64,000 bases of DNA from Nocardioides sp. Root190 (GTDB lineage: Bacteria > Actinomycetota > Actinomycetes > Propionibacteriales > Nocardioidaceae): the NCBI RefSeq assembly GCF_001428565.1, contig NZ_LMIA01000010.1, positions 802,800 through 866,799 on the forward strand. Direction: 5' to 3'. The notes under the pieces were generated by a model that saw only the letters and a list, made by a program, of their open reading frames with translations, had not been told where the DNA came from and searched no databases. Numbering within the stretch: position 1 is the first letter of the stretch; each line of letters starts with the position of its first letter. Made by a program: the position numbers and the translations under genes. Of the stretch, positions 24,532 to 32,515 are shown in pieces.

Positions 24532-25617
24532 TCACTCTCCGGAGATGAACTTCTCGAGGAGCGTGCGGCCCTCGGTGTCCTCGATCTGAACCGGCGGGCT
24601 CTTCATGAGGTACGCCGACGCGGGGATGATCGGTCCGCCGATGCCCCGGTCGAGCGCGATCTTCGCGGCGCGCACGGCGTCGATGATGATGCCGGCGGAG
24701 TTCGGGGAGTCCCAGACCTCGAGCTTGTACTCGAGGTTGAGCGGGACGTCACCGAAGGCGCGACCCTCGAGGCGGACGTAGGCCCACTTGCGGTCGTCGA
24801 GCCACGCGACGTAGTCGGACGGGCCGATGTGGACGTTGCGGTCGTCGGCGCCGACGTTGGCCAGCGAGCCGTTGAGGTTGGAGGTGACGGCCTGGGTCTT
24901 GGAGACCTTCTTGGACTCCAGGCGCTCACGCTCGAGCATGTTCTTGAAGTCCATGTTGCCACCGACGTTGAGCTGGTAGGTGCGGTCCAGCGCCACGCCG
25001 CGGTCCTCGAACAGCTTGGCCATCACGCGGTGCGTGATGGTCGCGCCGACCTGGGACTTGATGTCGTCGCCGACGATCGGGACGCCGGCGTCCTCGAACT
25101 TCTTGGCCCACTCGGGGTCGGAGGCGATGAAGACGGGCAGGGCGTTGACGAAGGCCACGCCGGCGTCGATCGCGCACTGGGCGTAGAACTTGTCGGCCTC
25201 CTCGGATCCCACCGGCAGGTAGGAGACGAGCACGTCGACCTTGGCGTCCTTGAGGACCTGGACGACGTCGACCGGCTCGGCGCCGGACTCGTCGATCGTC
25301 AGGCGGTAGTACTTGCCGAGACCGTCGAGCGTCGGGCCGCGCTGGACCTCGACACCGAGCGTCGGGACGTCGGCGATCTTGATCGTGTTGTTCTGCGAGG
25401 CGTCGATGGCCTCGGACAGGTCCTTGCCGACCTTGAGGTCGTCGACGTCGAACGCGGCGACGAACTCGACGTCGCTCACGTGGTAGTCGCCGAACTGGAC
25501 GTGCATCAGGCCGGGCACGGTGCTCGAGGCATCGGCATCCCGGTAGTACTGCACGCCCTGGATGAGGGACGTGGCGCAGTTGCCCACGCCCGCGATTGCT
25601 ACTCGAACCGAACCCAT
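24532..25617 (-). CDS. ino1: Inositol-3-phosphate synthase
   Basis: Converts glucose 6-phosphate to 1L-myo-inositol 3-phosphate using NAD; supplies phosphatidylinositol and mycothiol in actinobacteria. The product is 361 residues, the normal actinobacterial length. NAD-binding VRVAIAGVGNCATSLIQG is at the N-terminus, with VDVLVSYLPVGSEEADKFYAQC and VPIVGDDIKSQVGAT in the core and NMDFKNMLERERLESKKVSKTQAV near the active site. ATG 25617 follows GGAAAGG. A PadR regulator gene lies 23 bases upstream on the same strand, as in Mycobacterium (Rv0046c-Rv0047c). Confidence 0.96.
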   Translation of the reverse strand: MGSVRVAIAGVGNCATSLIQGVQYYRDADASSTVPGLMHVQFGDYHVSDVEFVAAFDVDDLKVGKDLSEAIDASQNNTIKIADVPTLGVEVQRGPTLDGLGKYYRLTIDESGAEPVDVVQVLKDAKVDVLVSYLPVGSEEADKFYAQCAIDAGVAFVNALPVFIASDPEWAKKFEDAGVPIVGDDIKSQVGATITHRVMAKLFEDRGVALDRTYQLNVGGNMDFKNMLERERLESKKVSKTQAVTSNLNGSLANVGADDRNVHIGPSDYVAWLDDRKWAYVRLEGRAFGDVPLNLEYKLEVWDSPNSAGIIIDAVRAAKIALDRGIGGPIIPASAYLMKSPPVQIEDTEGRTLLEKFISGE

Positions 25618-25640
25618 GGGGTTACCTTTCCTCGCTTGTT

Positions 25641-26228
25641 TCACGACGACGCCGACGTCGTCGGCGTCTCGGGGGTTGCGTCGCTGCGTACTTGAACGCC
25701 GCGCTCTGCATTGATGAGGTCCGAGAGCCATCGGACCTCACGCTCGACCGACTCGACACCGTGACGCTGCAGCTCTGCGGCGTACCGGTCGGCTTCCTTC
25801 TGGGTCATCGCCAGCTCGCGCTGGACCCGGTCCAGCCGCTCCTGGAGACGCGAGCGACGTCCTTCGAGGACGCGCAGGCGGATCTCCATGTCGGTGGAGG
25901 AGAAGAACCGGAACCGGATGTCGAAGTTGTCGTCCTCCCATGCGGCAGGACCCACCTCCGACATCAGGCGCGCGAACTCCTCGGTACCCAGCTCCGTCAC
26001 CTCGTAGACGATCCGCTGCCGGCGGGAGGGAACTCCCGTGGGCACGACTTCCTCGATGAGGTTGCCGCGGAGCATCTTCTTCAGTGCCGGGTAGAGCGAC
26101 CCATAGGAGAGCAGTCGACCCCAGCCGAGCATCAGGTTGAGCCGCTTGCGCAGCTCGTAGCCGTGCATGGGTCCCTCGTGCAGCAGTCCGAGGACTGCGA
26201 GCTCGATGGTGTCCCCACGGCGTGCCAT
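25641..26228 (-). CDS. PadR family transcriptional regulator
   Basis: Winged-helix repressor encoded directly upstream of ino1 and probably controlling it. The product is 195 residues. The N-terminal PadR domain MARRGDTIELAVLGLLHEGPMHGYELRKRLN...LSYGSLYPALKKMLRGNLIEE has the hallmark GYEL and YPAL. The C-terminal half is a coiled-coil (RVLEGRRSRLQERLDRVQRELAMTQKEADRYAAELQ) used for dimerization. ATG 26228 gives the canonical N-terminus. The open frame continues upstream antisense to ponA, but that is not coding. The upstream region contains a candidate autoregulatory palindrome. Confidence 0.92.
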   Translation of the reverse strand: MARRGDTIELAVLGLLHEGPMHGYELRKRLNLMLGWGRLLSYGSLYPALKKMLRGNLIEEVVPTGVPSRRQRIVYEVTELGTEEFARLMSEVGPAAWEDDNFDIRFRFFSSTDMEIRLRVLEGRRSRLQERLDRVQRELAMTQKEADRYAAELQRHGVESVEREVRWLSDLINAERGVQVRSDATPETPTTSASS

Positions 26229-26241
26229 GCGACCTATCGTA

Positions 26242-26256
26242 GCGATATATCCGCTG
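26242..26256. promoter_or_regulatory. Candidate PadR operator upstream of padR-ino1
   Basis: AGCGATATATCCGCT is an imperfect palindrome (AGCG/CGCT arms around GATATATC) located 14-28 bases upstream of the padR ATG. This AT-rich core stands out in the GC-rich context and is where an autoregulatory PadR site would be expected. Confidence 0.4.
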
Positions 26257-26357
26257 AACGTGAACTTTCGATGGATCGAGAGTGTCCAGCGCGTGTGCGC
26301 CGCTGGGATGTGGGCGGGAATCGGACGGGCACAGGTGACCGCCGTACCCTGTCCTGC

Positions 26358-28631
26358 GTGGTCGAGGGAAAGCGCAAGACATCCGGTGCCTCCACCCGGC
26401 GCAAGTCGTCGGGTGGCAAGAAGGGCGACCGTGAGCCGCGCACGTGGAAGCAGCGCCTCAAGCGAGTGACGCTCTGGGGCCTGGTGACGGCCGTCGTGAT
26501 GGGACTGCTCGGCGTGCTGGGCTTCTACATCGCCTATCGCTCGATCGACATCCCGAAGCCGAACGACGAGTTCCTGACCGAGACCACGCGGGTCTACTAC
26601 GACAACGGCAAGTCCGAGATCGGCCAGTTCGCGATCCAGGAGCGGGACTCGATCGACTACGACGAGATGCCGCAGGTGATCAAGGACGCCGTGGTCGCGG
26701 CCGAGAACCGCACCTTCTGGACCGACAGCGGCCTGGACCCCAAGGGCATCCTGCGCGCGGCCTTCAGCAATGCGCAGGGCAACGCGCAGCAGGGTGCCTC
26801 GACGATCACCCAGCAGTACGTGAAGATCCTCTACCTGACCCAGGAACGCACCTGGAAGCGCAAGGCCAAGGAAGCGATCCTCTCGCTCAAGATCAAGAAC
26901 CAGCTGAGCAAGCAGCAGATCCTCGAGGGCTACCTCAACACGATCTACTTCGGTCGCGGTGCCTACGGCATCCAGGCGGCCGCGCAGGCCTACTTCGACG
27001 TCGACGCCAAGGAGCTCACGCTGGCCCAGGCCGCGACCCTGGCCGCGGTGCTCAACAACCCGTACTCCCTGGACCCCCGCAACGGCGAGGCCTCGGCCAC
27101 GGCGCTGCTCGGTCGCTACCAGTACGTCCTCGGCTCGATGCAGGAGCTGGGCAAGGCCACCGCGGCCGACGTGACCGAGGTCCGCGACGCCCTGCCGACG
27201 TTCCCGAAGATCAAGACCAACGAGCAGTACGGCGGCCAGCGCGGCCACGTGCTGACGATGGTCCGCAAGGAGCTGCAGCGCCTCGGGTTCAGCGAGCAGG
27301 ACATCGACGGTGGCGGCCTCAAGGTCACGACCACCTTCACCAAGAAGGCCATGAACGCCGCCCGTGAGGGTGTCGCGGAGGAGCGGCCCGAGGGCTTCGG
27401 CAAGAACCTCCACGTCGCGGTCGCCTCGGTCGAGCCGGGCACCGGTGCGGTGCGGGGCTTCTTCGCCGGCCAGGACTACCTCCAGTCGCAGATCAACTGG
27501 GCGGTCTCCGGTGGCCAGGCCGGGTCGACCTTCAAGCCGTTCGCCGTCGCAGCCGGCATCGAGGCGGGCTTCGAGCTCAAGGACACCTTCGACGGCAACT
27601 CGCCCTACTACCCGCCCGGCGGCGGGCGGCCGTTCGAGAACCAGGGAAACCAGCCCTACGGTCGGGTCAATCTGACCAAGGCGACCCAGGACTCGATCAA
27701 CACCGCGTTCATCGACATGACGCTGGCCATTCCGGACGGTCCCCAGAAGATCATCGACACGGCCGTGAAGATGGGCATCCCGCCGGAGACGGCGGCCAAC
27801 CCGCCGTACGGCTTCCCGGCGTCGAGCCCGGGCCTCGAGCCCCAGACGGGCGTCTCGCTCGGTTCGCAGACGGTCAGCCCGATCAACATGGCCAACGGCT
27901 ACGCGACGATCGCCAACCGGGGGGTGAGGGCGGACGCCTACATCATCGAGAAGGTCGAGGACGCCAACGGTGAGGTGAAGTACACCCACAAGGTGACCGA
28001 CGACCGCGCGCTTCCCGAGGGCGTCTCCGACGACGTGGGTTACGCGCTGCAGCAGGTCGTCAAGCTCGGCTCGGGTCGTCCCACCCTGGGCCTGGGGCGT
28101 CCGGCCGGTGGCAAGACCGGCACCGCGACCAACGGCAAGGGCGAGGTCTCCTCGGCCTGGTTCGTCGGCTACACCCCGCAGCTCTCGACCGCGGTGATGT
28201 ACGTCCGCGGCAAGGGCAACGAGCAGCTCAAGGACTGGCTGCCGTCGTACTTCGGCGGGGGCTACCCCGCCGCCACCTGGACCAACGTCATGGAGCGTGC
28301 CCTCGAGGGCCAGGATGTCGAGGACCTGCCCGGCGCCGCCAACGTCAAGGGCGAGGCGCCCACCGACGGCCACGAGCCGGCACCGCCGAAGCCCACCAGG
28401 ACGCGTGAGCCGAAGCCGAGCAAGACGACCGAGACGCCCTCCTCGGAGGCCCCGGTCACTCCGTCGGACACCGCGTCCGTGCCGACGGATGAGCCGACCA
28501 CGACACCCACCGACGAGACCAGCGATCCGACCGACGGTCCGTCGGGCCTGCTCGGCAAGCCGACCAAGACGCCGAAGCCCCGCCAGGCACCGCGGGTGCG
28601 AGCGGGTCGTCGCCGTCCCAGCGCCGCCTGA
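26358..28631 (+). CDS. ponA: Class A penicillin-binding protein (transglycosylase/transpeptidase)
   Basis: Bifunctional peptidoglycan synthase anchored in the cytoplasmic membrane. The product is 757 residues from GTG 26358. A basic cytoplasmic N-terminus (about 1-35) and membrane helix (LWGLVTAVVMGLLGVLGFYIAY) precede the GT51 domain with AAENRTFW (catalytic Glu) and GASTITQQYVK. The transpeptidase domain has STFK (nucleophile Ser), SIN, and KTGTA. The C-terminal ~110 residues are Pro/Thr/Ser-rich, wall-spanning. GTG 26358 lies seven bases after a TACCCT -10-like box; the open frame further upstream overlaps padR antisense and was rejected. Synteny matches Rv0050 ponA1. Confidence 0.95.
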   Translation: MVEGKRKTSGASTRRKSSGGKKGDREPRTWKQRLKRVTLWGLVTAVVMGLLGVLGFYIAYRSIDIPKPNDEFLTETTRVYYDNGKSEIGQFAIQERDSIDYDEMPQVIKDAVVAAENRTFWTDSGLDPKGILRAAFSNAQGNAQQGASTITQQYVKILYLTQERTWKRKAKEAILSLKIKNQLSKQQILEGYLNTIYFGRGAYGIQAAAQAYFDVDAKELTLAQAATLAAVLNNPYSLDPRNGEASATALLGRYQYVLGSMQELGKATAADVTEVRDALPTFPKIKTNEQYGGQRGHVLTMVRKELQRLGFSEQDIDGGGLKVTTTFTKKAMNAAREGVAEERPEGFGKNLHVAVASVEPGTGAVRGFFAGQDYLQSQINWAVSGGQAGSTFKPFAVAAGIEAGFELKDTFDGNSPYYPPGGGRPFENQGNQPYGRVNLTKATQDSINTAFIDMTLAIPDGPQKIIDTAVKMGIPPETAANPPYGFPASSPGLEPQTGVSLGSQTVSPINMANGYATIANRGVRADAYIIEKVEDANGEVKYTHKVTDDRALPEGVSDDVGYALQQVVKLGSGRPTLGLGRPAGGKTGTATNGKGEVSSAWFVGYTPQLSTAVMYVRGKGNEQLKDWLPSYFGGGYPAATWTNVMERALEGQDVEDLPGAANVKGEAPTDGHEPAPPKPTRTREPKPSKTTETPSSEAPVTPSDTASVPTDEPTTTPTDETSDPTDGPSGLLGKPTKTPKPRQAPRVRAGRRRPSAA

Positions 28632-28635
28632 TCCC

Positions 28636-30114
28636 GTGGTGCACGAGCGGACCCACGTCCACCCGACGCAGGACGACCCGGTCGTCACTGCGCTCAGCGA
28701 GGTGGTCGGCGGCCCCATGGGCGAGCGCGCCCGGCCCCACCGCTGGTGGACACCGCTGCGGGTGCTGCTGCTCCTGACGGCGTTCACCTTCGCGCTCGGG
28801 ATGGTGCAGAAGGCGCCGTGCTCGGTCGCGGAGGGCAAGGACCAGAACTGGGTCTACTCCCACATGTGCTACACCGACCTGCGCCCGCTCTACGTGCCGC
28901 GCGGGCTGGCCGAGGCCGCCTGGCCCTACTCCGACGACGAGCAGACCCGCGCCCGCTACGAGGTCATGGAGTACCCCGTCGGCATCGCCTACTGGGCCTG
29001 GGGAACGGCGAAGCTGACCCACCTGCTCAACGGCTCTCCCGACATCGAGGAGCGCTACAAGTCCCCGGTCGACGACCTGTACGCCGACCCCGAGGTTGAC
29101 GACGAGCAGTCGATCTTCCTGCTGATCAACGCGTTCGGGTTCGCCGCACTCGCGATCGGCGCGACCTGGCTGCTGTCCCGCGCCCATCCCGAGCGGCCCT
29201 GGGACGCCGCGGCCTTCGCCCTGTCCCCGACGCTGTTGCTGACCGGGCTGATCAACTGGGACCTGATCGCGGTGGCGCTGGTCGCCGGGGCACTGTGGTC
29301 GTGGTCGCGCGACCGACCACTCCTGACCGGCATCCTGATCGGCCTCGGGACCGCGGCGAAGCTCTATCCGCTCTTCCTGCTCGGCGCGCTCCTGGTGATC
29401 TGCCTGCGCCGTCGCCGCTACGCCGACTTCCTGCTCGCGACCGTCGCTGCTGTCGCGGCGTGGCTGGTCGCCAATGCCCCTGGCTACCTCACCGGGCCCG
29501 ATCAGTGGAAGGTCTTCTGGTCGTTCAACTCCGAGCGCACCGCGGACCTCGGCTCGGTGTGGATGCTCATCGACCAGGCGGGCGACGTCGGCTTCACGGC
29601 CCACACGATCAACCTGTGGTCCTGGATCATCTTCGGCACCTGGTGCGCGGTGGTGTTCGTGATCGGGATGACCGCCGGTCGCGGGGTCCGGCCCGAAGCG
29701 GTGGTGCCGCGCCTGGCCCAGCTCGGCTACCTGATCGTCGTCGGCTTCCTGCTGGTCAACAAGGTCTACTCCCCGCAGTACGTCCTGTGGCTGCTGCCGC
29801 TCGCCGTCCTGGCCCGTCCGCGCTGGCGTGACCAGATCGTGTGGCAGGCCAGCGAGGTCGTCTACTTCTGCACCATCTGGTGGTACCTCGGCGGCTACCT
29901 CTCCCCCGCCGGCGGCGGCGACGCCGGGTTCTACTGGGTCGGCATCGCCATCCGCGTGCTCGGCGAGCTGTACCTCGCGGCGGTCATCGTGCGCGACATG
30001 TACCGCCCCGACAAGGACCCGGCGCGCGAGGACACCTCGCTGGAGAACGCCGTCGCCGTACGACGGGAGCGACCCGAGCGCAGCCTGGAGCTGTCCGGGT
30101 TCCGGAAGCGCTGA
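28636..30114 (+). CDS. GT87-type integral membrane glycosyltransferase (DUF2029-like)
   Basis: Multi-pass membrane protein, probably a polyprenyl-phosphomannose-dependent mannosyltransferase of GT family 87; in Mycobacterium the same position is held by Rv0051. The product is 492 residues from GTG 28636, five bases after the ponA stop. About ten hydrophobic segments are present, with residues such as YEVMEYPVGIAYWAWG, LFLLGALLVICLRRRRYADFL and YSPQYVLWLLPLAVLARPRW, which recalls the GT87 C-terminal half. A start at ATG 28717 is possible. The acceptor is unknown. Confidence 0.75.
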   Translation: MVHERTHVHPTQDDPVVTALSEVVGGPMGERARPHRWWTPLRVLLLLTAFTFALGMVQKAPCSVAEGKDQNWVYSHMCYTDLRPLYVPRGLAEAAWPYSDDEQTRARYEVMEYPVGIAYWAWGTAKLTHLLNGSPDIEERYKSPVDDLYADPEVDDEQSIFLLINAFGFAALAIGATWLLSRAHPERPWDAAAFALSPTLLLTGLINWDLIAVALVAGALWSWSRDRPLLTGILIGLGTAAKLYPLFLLGALLVICLRRRRYADFLLATVAAVAAWLVANAPGYLTGPDQWKVFWSFNSERTADLGSVWMLIDQAGDVGFTAHTINLWSWIIFGTWCAVVFVIGMTAGRGVRPEAVVPRLAQLGYLIVVGFLLVNKVYSPQYVLWLLPLAVLARPRWRDQIVWQASEVVYFCTIWWYLGGYLSPAGGGDAGFYWVGIAIRVLGELYLAAVIVRDMYRPDKDPAREDTSLENAVAVRRERPERSLELSGFRKR

Positions 30115-30118
30115 GCCA

Positions 30119-30230
30119 CTGTCGTTGGTCGAGTAGCCCGAGCCCCTGGGCGAGGGCGTATCGAGACCTCTGGCCATGGTCTCGATACGTCGTCGCTCGT
30201 CCCTCGCGACGCCTGCTCGACCAACGACAG
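30119..30230. repeat. Nested inverted-repeat element between convergent genes
   Basis: A 112-bp palindromic element. Outer arms CTGTCGTTGGTCGAG (30119-30133) and its exact complement (30216-30230); inner arms GTATCGAGACC (30158-30168) and its exact complement (30178-30188). It fills the gap between the GT87 gene and the convergent racemase-like gene, where it can act as a terminator. A shorter relative sharing GTTGGTCGAG and TCGAGACC lies at 36847-36885, so this looks like a dispersed intergenic (REP/BIME-like) family. Confidence 0.85.
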
Positions 30231-30239
30231 GGCGAGGCG

Positions 30240-31316
30240 TCAGCCGGTGACGACGACCCGGTCGAAGCTGGTGGCGGTGTAGCGGACCCGCACGTCGACG
30301 TCCTCCCCGACCTCGGGAACCCGCGATCCGTGCGGCAGGAAGAGCATCGAGGCCTGCATGTGCGGGGGCTCGGCGAAGAGCCGCTGCTTGCCGTCGATGG
30401 AGTACGGCGAGCGCACGAACCCGACCGCGTCCAGGCCGCCGCGGGCCAGGGTGGTGGCACGGGCCTTGATCGACTGCTCGCCGGTCGGTGCCTCCAGCCC
30501 GATGCCGTGCGCGGTGCCGCCGCTGACGACCAGCACGTGGCCCGACTTGGGAGCGGTGCGGCCGCGGTAGCCGAACGCATCGCCGCGTTCGACGTCGTGC
30601 ACGTCCAGCACGGTCGCCGAGACGCTCAGCGCGCCCCGGTCGCCGAGCCAGAGGCCGGTGCCGATCCGCGGCCGGAACGTGAAGTCGCCGTACTGGCTGC
30701 GCAGGGTGGCGAGCTCGGCGTCGGTCAGGTGGCTGACCCACACCTCGGGCATCCCGTGCGTGGGGATCTCGGCGGCGACGAAGTCGTTCATCAGCCGGGT
30801 GACCTCGCCCAGGTGGGCGCCCTGGCCCAGCGGGAGGTGCAGGGCCAGGCCCTCGATCCGGGCGCCGGGGTGCTTGCGCAGCAGCTCGCCGGCCTCCCAG
30901 AGCTCGCGGGCGGCCATGCCATGGCGGCGCATCGAGGTCATCCGCTCGAGCACGATCCGTGCCGACGGGTCGGCGTGCAGGAGCTCGCGCAGGTCCGCGA
31001 CCCGGCTGACGGTGTGCACCAGCCGGCGGGCGAGGGCGCCCTCGGGCAGGGGCACCCACGGACGCCAGGGGGTCAGCACCAGCAGGTCGCCGTGCCAGCG
31101 CTGCTCGGCCTCGGGCAGCTCGCCGTAGGTGCCGACGGCGAGGGTCCGCACGTCGTGGCCGCGGTCGGCGAGCCACTGCGCCTTGCGGGCCAGGCGGCCG
31201 AGCGTGAAGCCGTAGCCGTTGCCCTTGGCGACCGGGACGATGCCCGGGTGGGAGGAAGCGACGGTCTCGAGGTGGCCGCGCCAGCGCGGGCCGTCGACGG
31301 TCAGGGTGAGGCTCAT
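30240..31316 (-). CDS. Alanine racemase family protein (divergent)
   Basis: PLP-dependent barrel-fold protein related to alanine racemase. The product is 358 residues. The PLP-lysine motif reads VAKGNGYGFTLGRLA (Lys31), where canonical racemases have VVKANAYGHG. ERMTSMRRHGMA and LALHLPLGQG match barrel positions, and the C-terminal part contains GDAFGYRGRTAPKSGHVLVVSGGTAHGIG, resembling the racemase C-domain but divergent. ATG 31316 lies five bases after the stop of the FemX-like gene, so the two are co-transcribed. The pairing suggests a D-amino-acid or cell-wall bridge role (inference); ordinary Alr activity is not assured. Confidence 0.75.
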   Translation of the reverse strand: MSLTLTVDGPRWRGHLETVASSHPGIVPVAKGNGYGFTLGRLARKAQWLADRGHDVRTLAVGTYGELPEAEQRWHGDLLVLTPWRPWVPLPEGALARRLVHTVSRVADLRELLHADPSARIVLERMTSMRRHGMAARELWEAGELLRKHPGARIEGLALHLPLGQGAHLGEVTRLMNDFVAAEIPTHGMPEVWVSHLTDAELATLRSQYGDFTFRPRIGTGLWLGDRGALSVSATVLDVHDVERGDAFGYRGRTAPKSGHVLVVSGGTAHGIGLEAPTGEQSIKARATTLARGGLDAVGFVRSPYSIDGKQRLFAEPPHMQASMLFLPHGSRVPEVGEDVDVRVRYTATSFDRVVVTG

Positions 31317-31321
31317 GGTGC

Positions 31322-32473
31322 TCACCCCCTCCGCTGCAGGTAGAGCTGGAACGCCTTGTAGAGCGGCCGGTTGATCGGCAGGTCCCACTCGCCGGCGTAC
31401 TCCACGGCCTCGCCGCCGGTGCCCACCTTGAACTGGATCAGCCCGACGTGGGCATCGTCGGAGTCGAGCGTCTCGGTGATCCCGCGCAGGTCGTAGACGG
31501 CAGCGCCGGCCTCGATCGCGTCGCGGATCATCGCCCACTGGACGGCGTTGGAGCCGCGGACCTCGCGCTTCTCGGTGGAGGAGGCGCCGTAGGAGTACCA
31601 CGCGTGCTCGCCGACCCGGATCGCAATCGTCGCGGCGACCAGGTCGCCGTCGTGGCGGGCGAGCCAGAGCTTGAAGCGGTCGCCGGGGACCTCCACGTCC
31701 TCGGTGAGCGCGTCGTACATCGTCTCGAAGTAGCGCAGCGGTCGCGGCGTGAAGTGGTCGCGCTCGGCGGTGTGCACGTAGAGCTCGTGGAAGGCCTTGA
31801 GGTCCTCGCGGCCACCGACGGTGACCTCGACGCCCTCCTTGGCGGCCTTCTTGATGTTGCGGCGCCAGAGCTGGTTCATCCCCTTGAGGACCTCGTCCTC
31901 GGTGCGCTGCGCACCGGCGTCCGGGCCGTCGACGTGGCGCAGCGGGACCTGGAAGACGAACTGCGGCTGGCCGGCCGCGAAGCCGCCCTCCACGCCCTGG
32001 TGACGCCAGCCCAGCTCGTGCAGCTGCGCGGTCACGCGGGCCCCGATCGGGCTCCGCTCGGTCGGGGGGACCTGGCTGAGCAGGCGCACCTCCGGGTCGG
32101 CGATGCCCTCCTTGACCTGGGCGGTGGTCCAGCGCCGGGTCACCACGGGAGGCCCGATCCGGACGGCGAACGCGCCCTGCTCCTTCAGGTGCGCGACCAT
32201 CGGGGCGAGCCAGTCCGCGAGCCGGTCGGTGTCCCAGTCGAGCACCGGGCCCTCAGGCAGGTAGGCGAGGAAGCGGTTCAGCTTCGGGAGCTTGCGGTAG
32301 AGCACGAGCGCGACGCCCTGCAGCGTCCCGGGGTCGTCGAAGAAGCCGATCGACTCGCTGCGCCACTCGCTCTTGACCTTCGCCCACCCGGGGGTCTGCA
32401 GGAAGCTCGCGGAGGGCAGCGTGGCGAGGTGCTCGCGGTGCTCGGTCGGGGTGATCGGGCGGACGCTGGGCAT
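31322..32473 (-). CDS. FemAB/FemX family aminoacyltransferase (peptidoglycan cross-bridge)
   Basis: Non-ribosomal peptidyltransferase using aminoacyl-tRNA to add a residue to the lipid II stem lysine or diaminopimelate. The product is 383 residues with two GNAT-like lobes. Key blocks: SFLQTPGWAKVKSEWRSESIGF near the N-terminus, LWRRNIKKAAKEGVEVTVG, and the C-terminal HAWYSYGASSTEKREVRGSNAVQWAMIRDAIEAGAAVYDLRGI with the conserved G-x-N-x-x-x-W. The length matches FemX (about 370-420). In LL-diaminopimelate actinobacteria FemX adds glycine; the added residue is inferred. Confidence 0.88.
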   Translation of the reverse strand: MPSVRPITPTEHREHLATLPSASFLQTPGWAKVKSEWRSESIGFFDDPGTLQGVALVLYRKLPKLNRFLAYLPEGPVLDWDTDRLADWLAPMVAHLKEQGAFAVRIGPPVVTRRWTTAQVKEGIADPEVRLLSQVPPTERSPIGARVTAQLHELGWRHQGVEGGFAAGQPQFVFQVPLRHVDGPDAGAQRTEDEVLKGMNQLWRRNIKKAAKEGVEVTVGGREDLKAFHELYVHTAERDHFTPRPLRYFETMYDALTEDVEVPGDRFKLWLARHDGDLVAATIAIRVGEHAWYSYGASSTEKREVRGSNAVQWAMIRDAIEAGAAVYDLRGITETLDSDDAHVGLIQFKVGTGGEAVEYAGEWDLPINRPLYKAFQLYLQRRG

Positions 32474-32515
32474 GGGTCCGAGGCTATCGGGCCACCCATC
32501 GGACCCGACGCCGCC

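Noticed and set aside
26229..28838. Minus-strand open frame extending padR back across ponA
   Set aside because: The PadR domain begins exactly at ATG 26228; the upstream part is antisense to ponA and has no domain.
30119..30230. Nested inverted repeat as an insertion sequence
   Set aside because: It is about 110 bp with no transposase frame and no clear target duplication; a REP-like intergenic element fits better.
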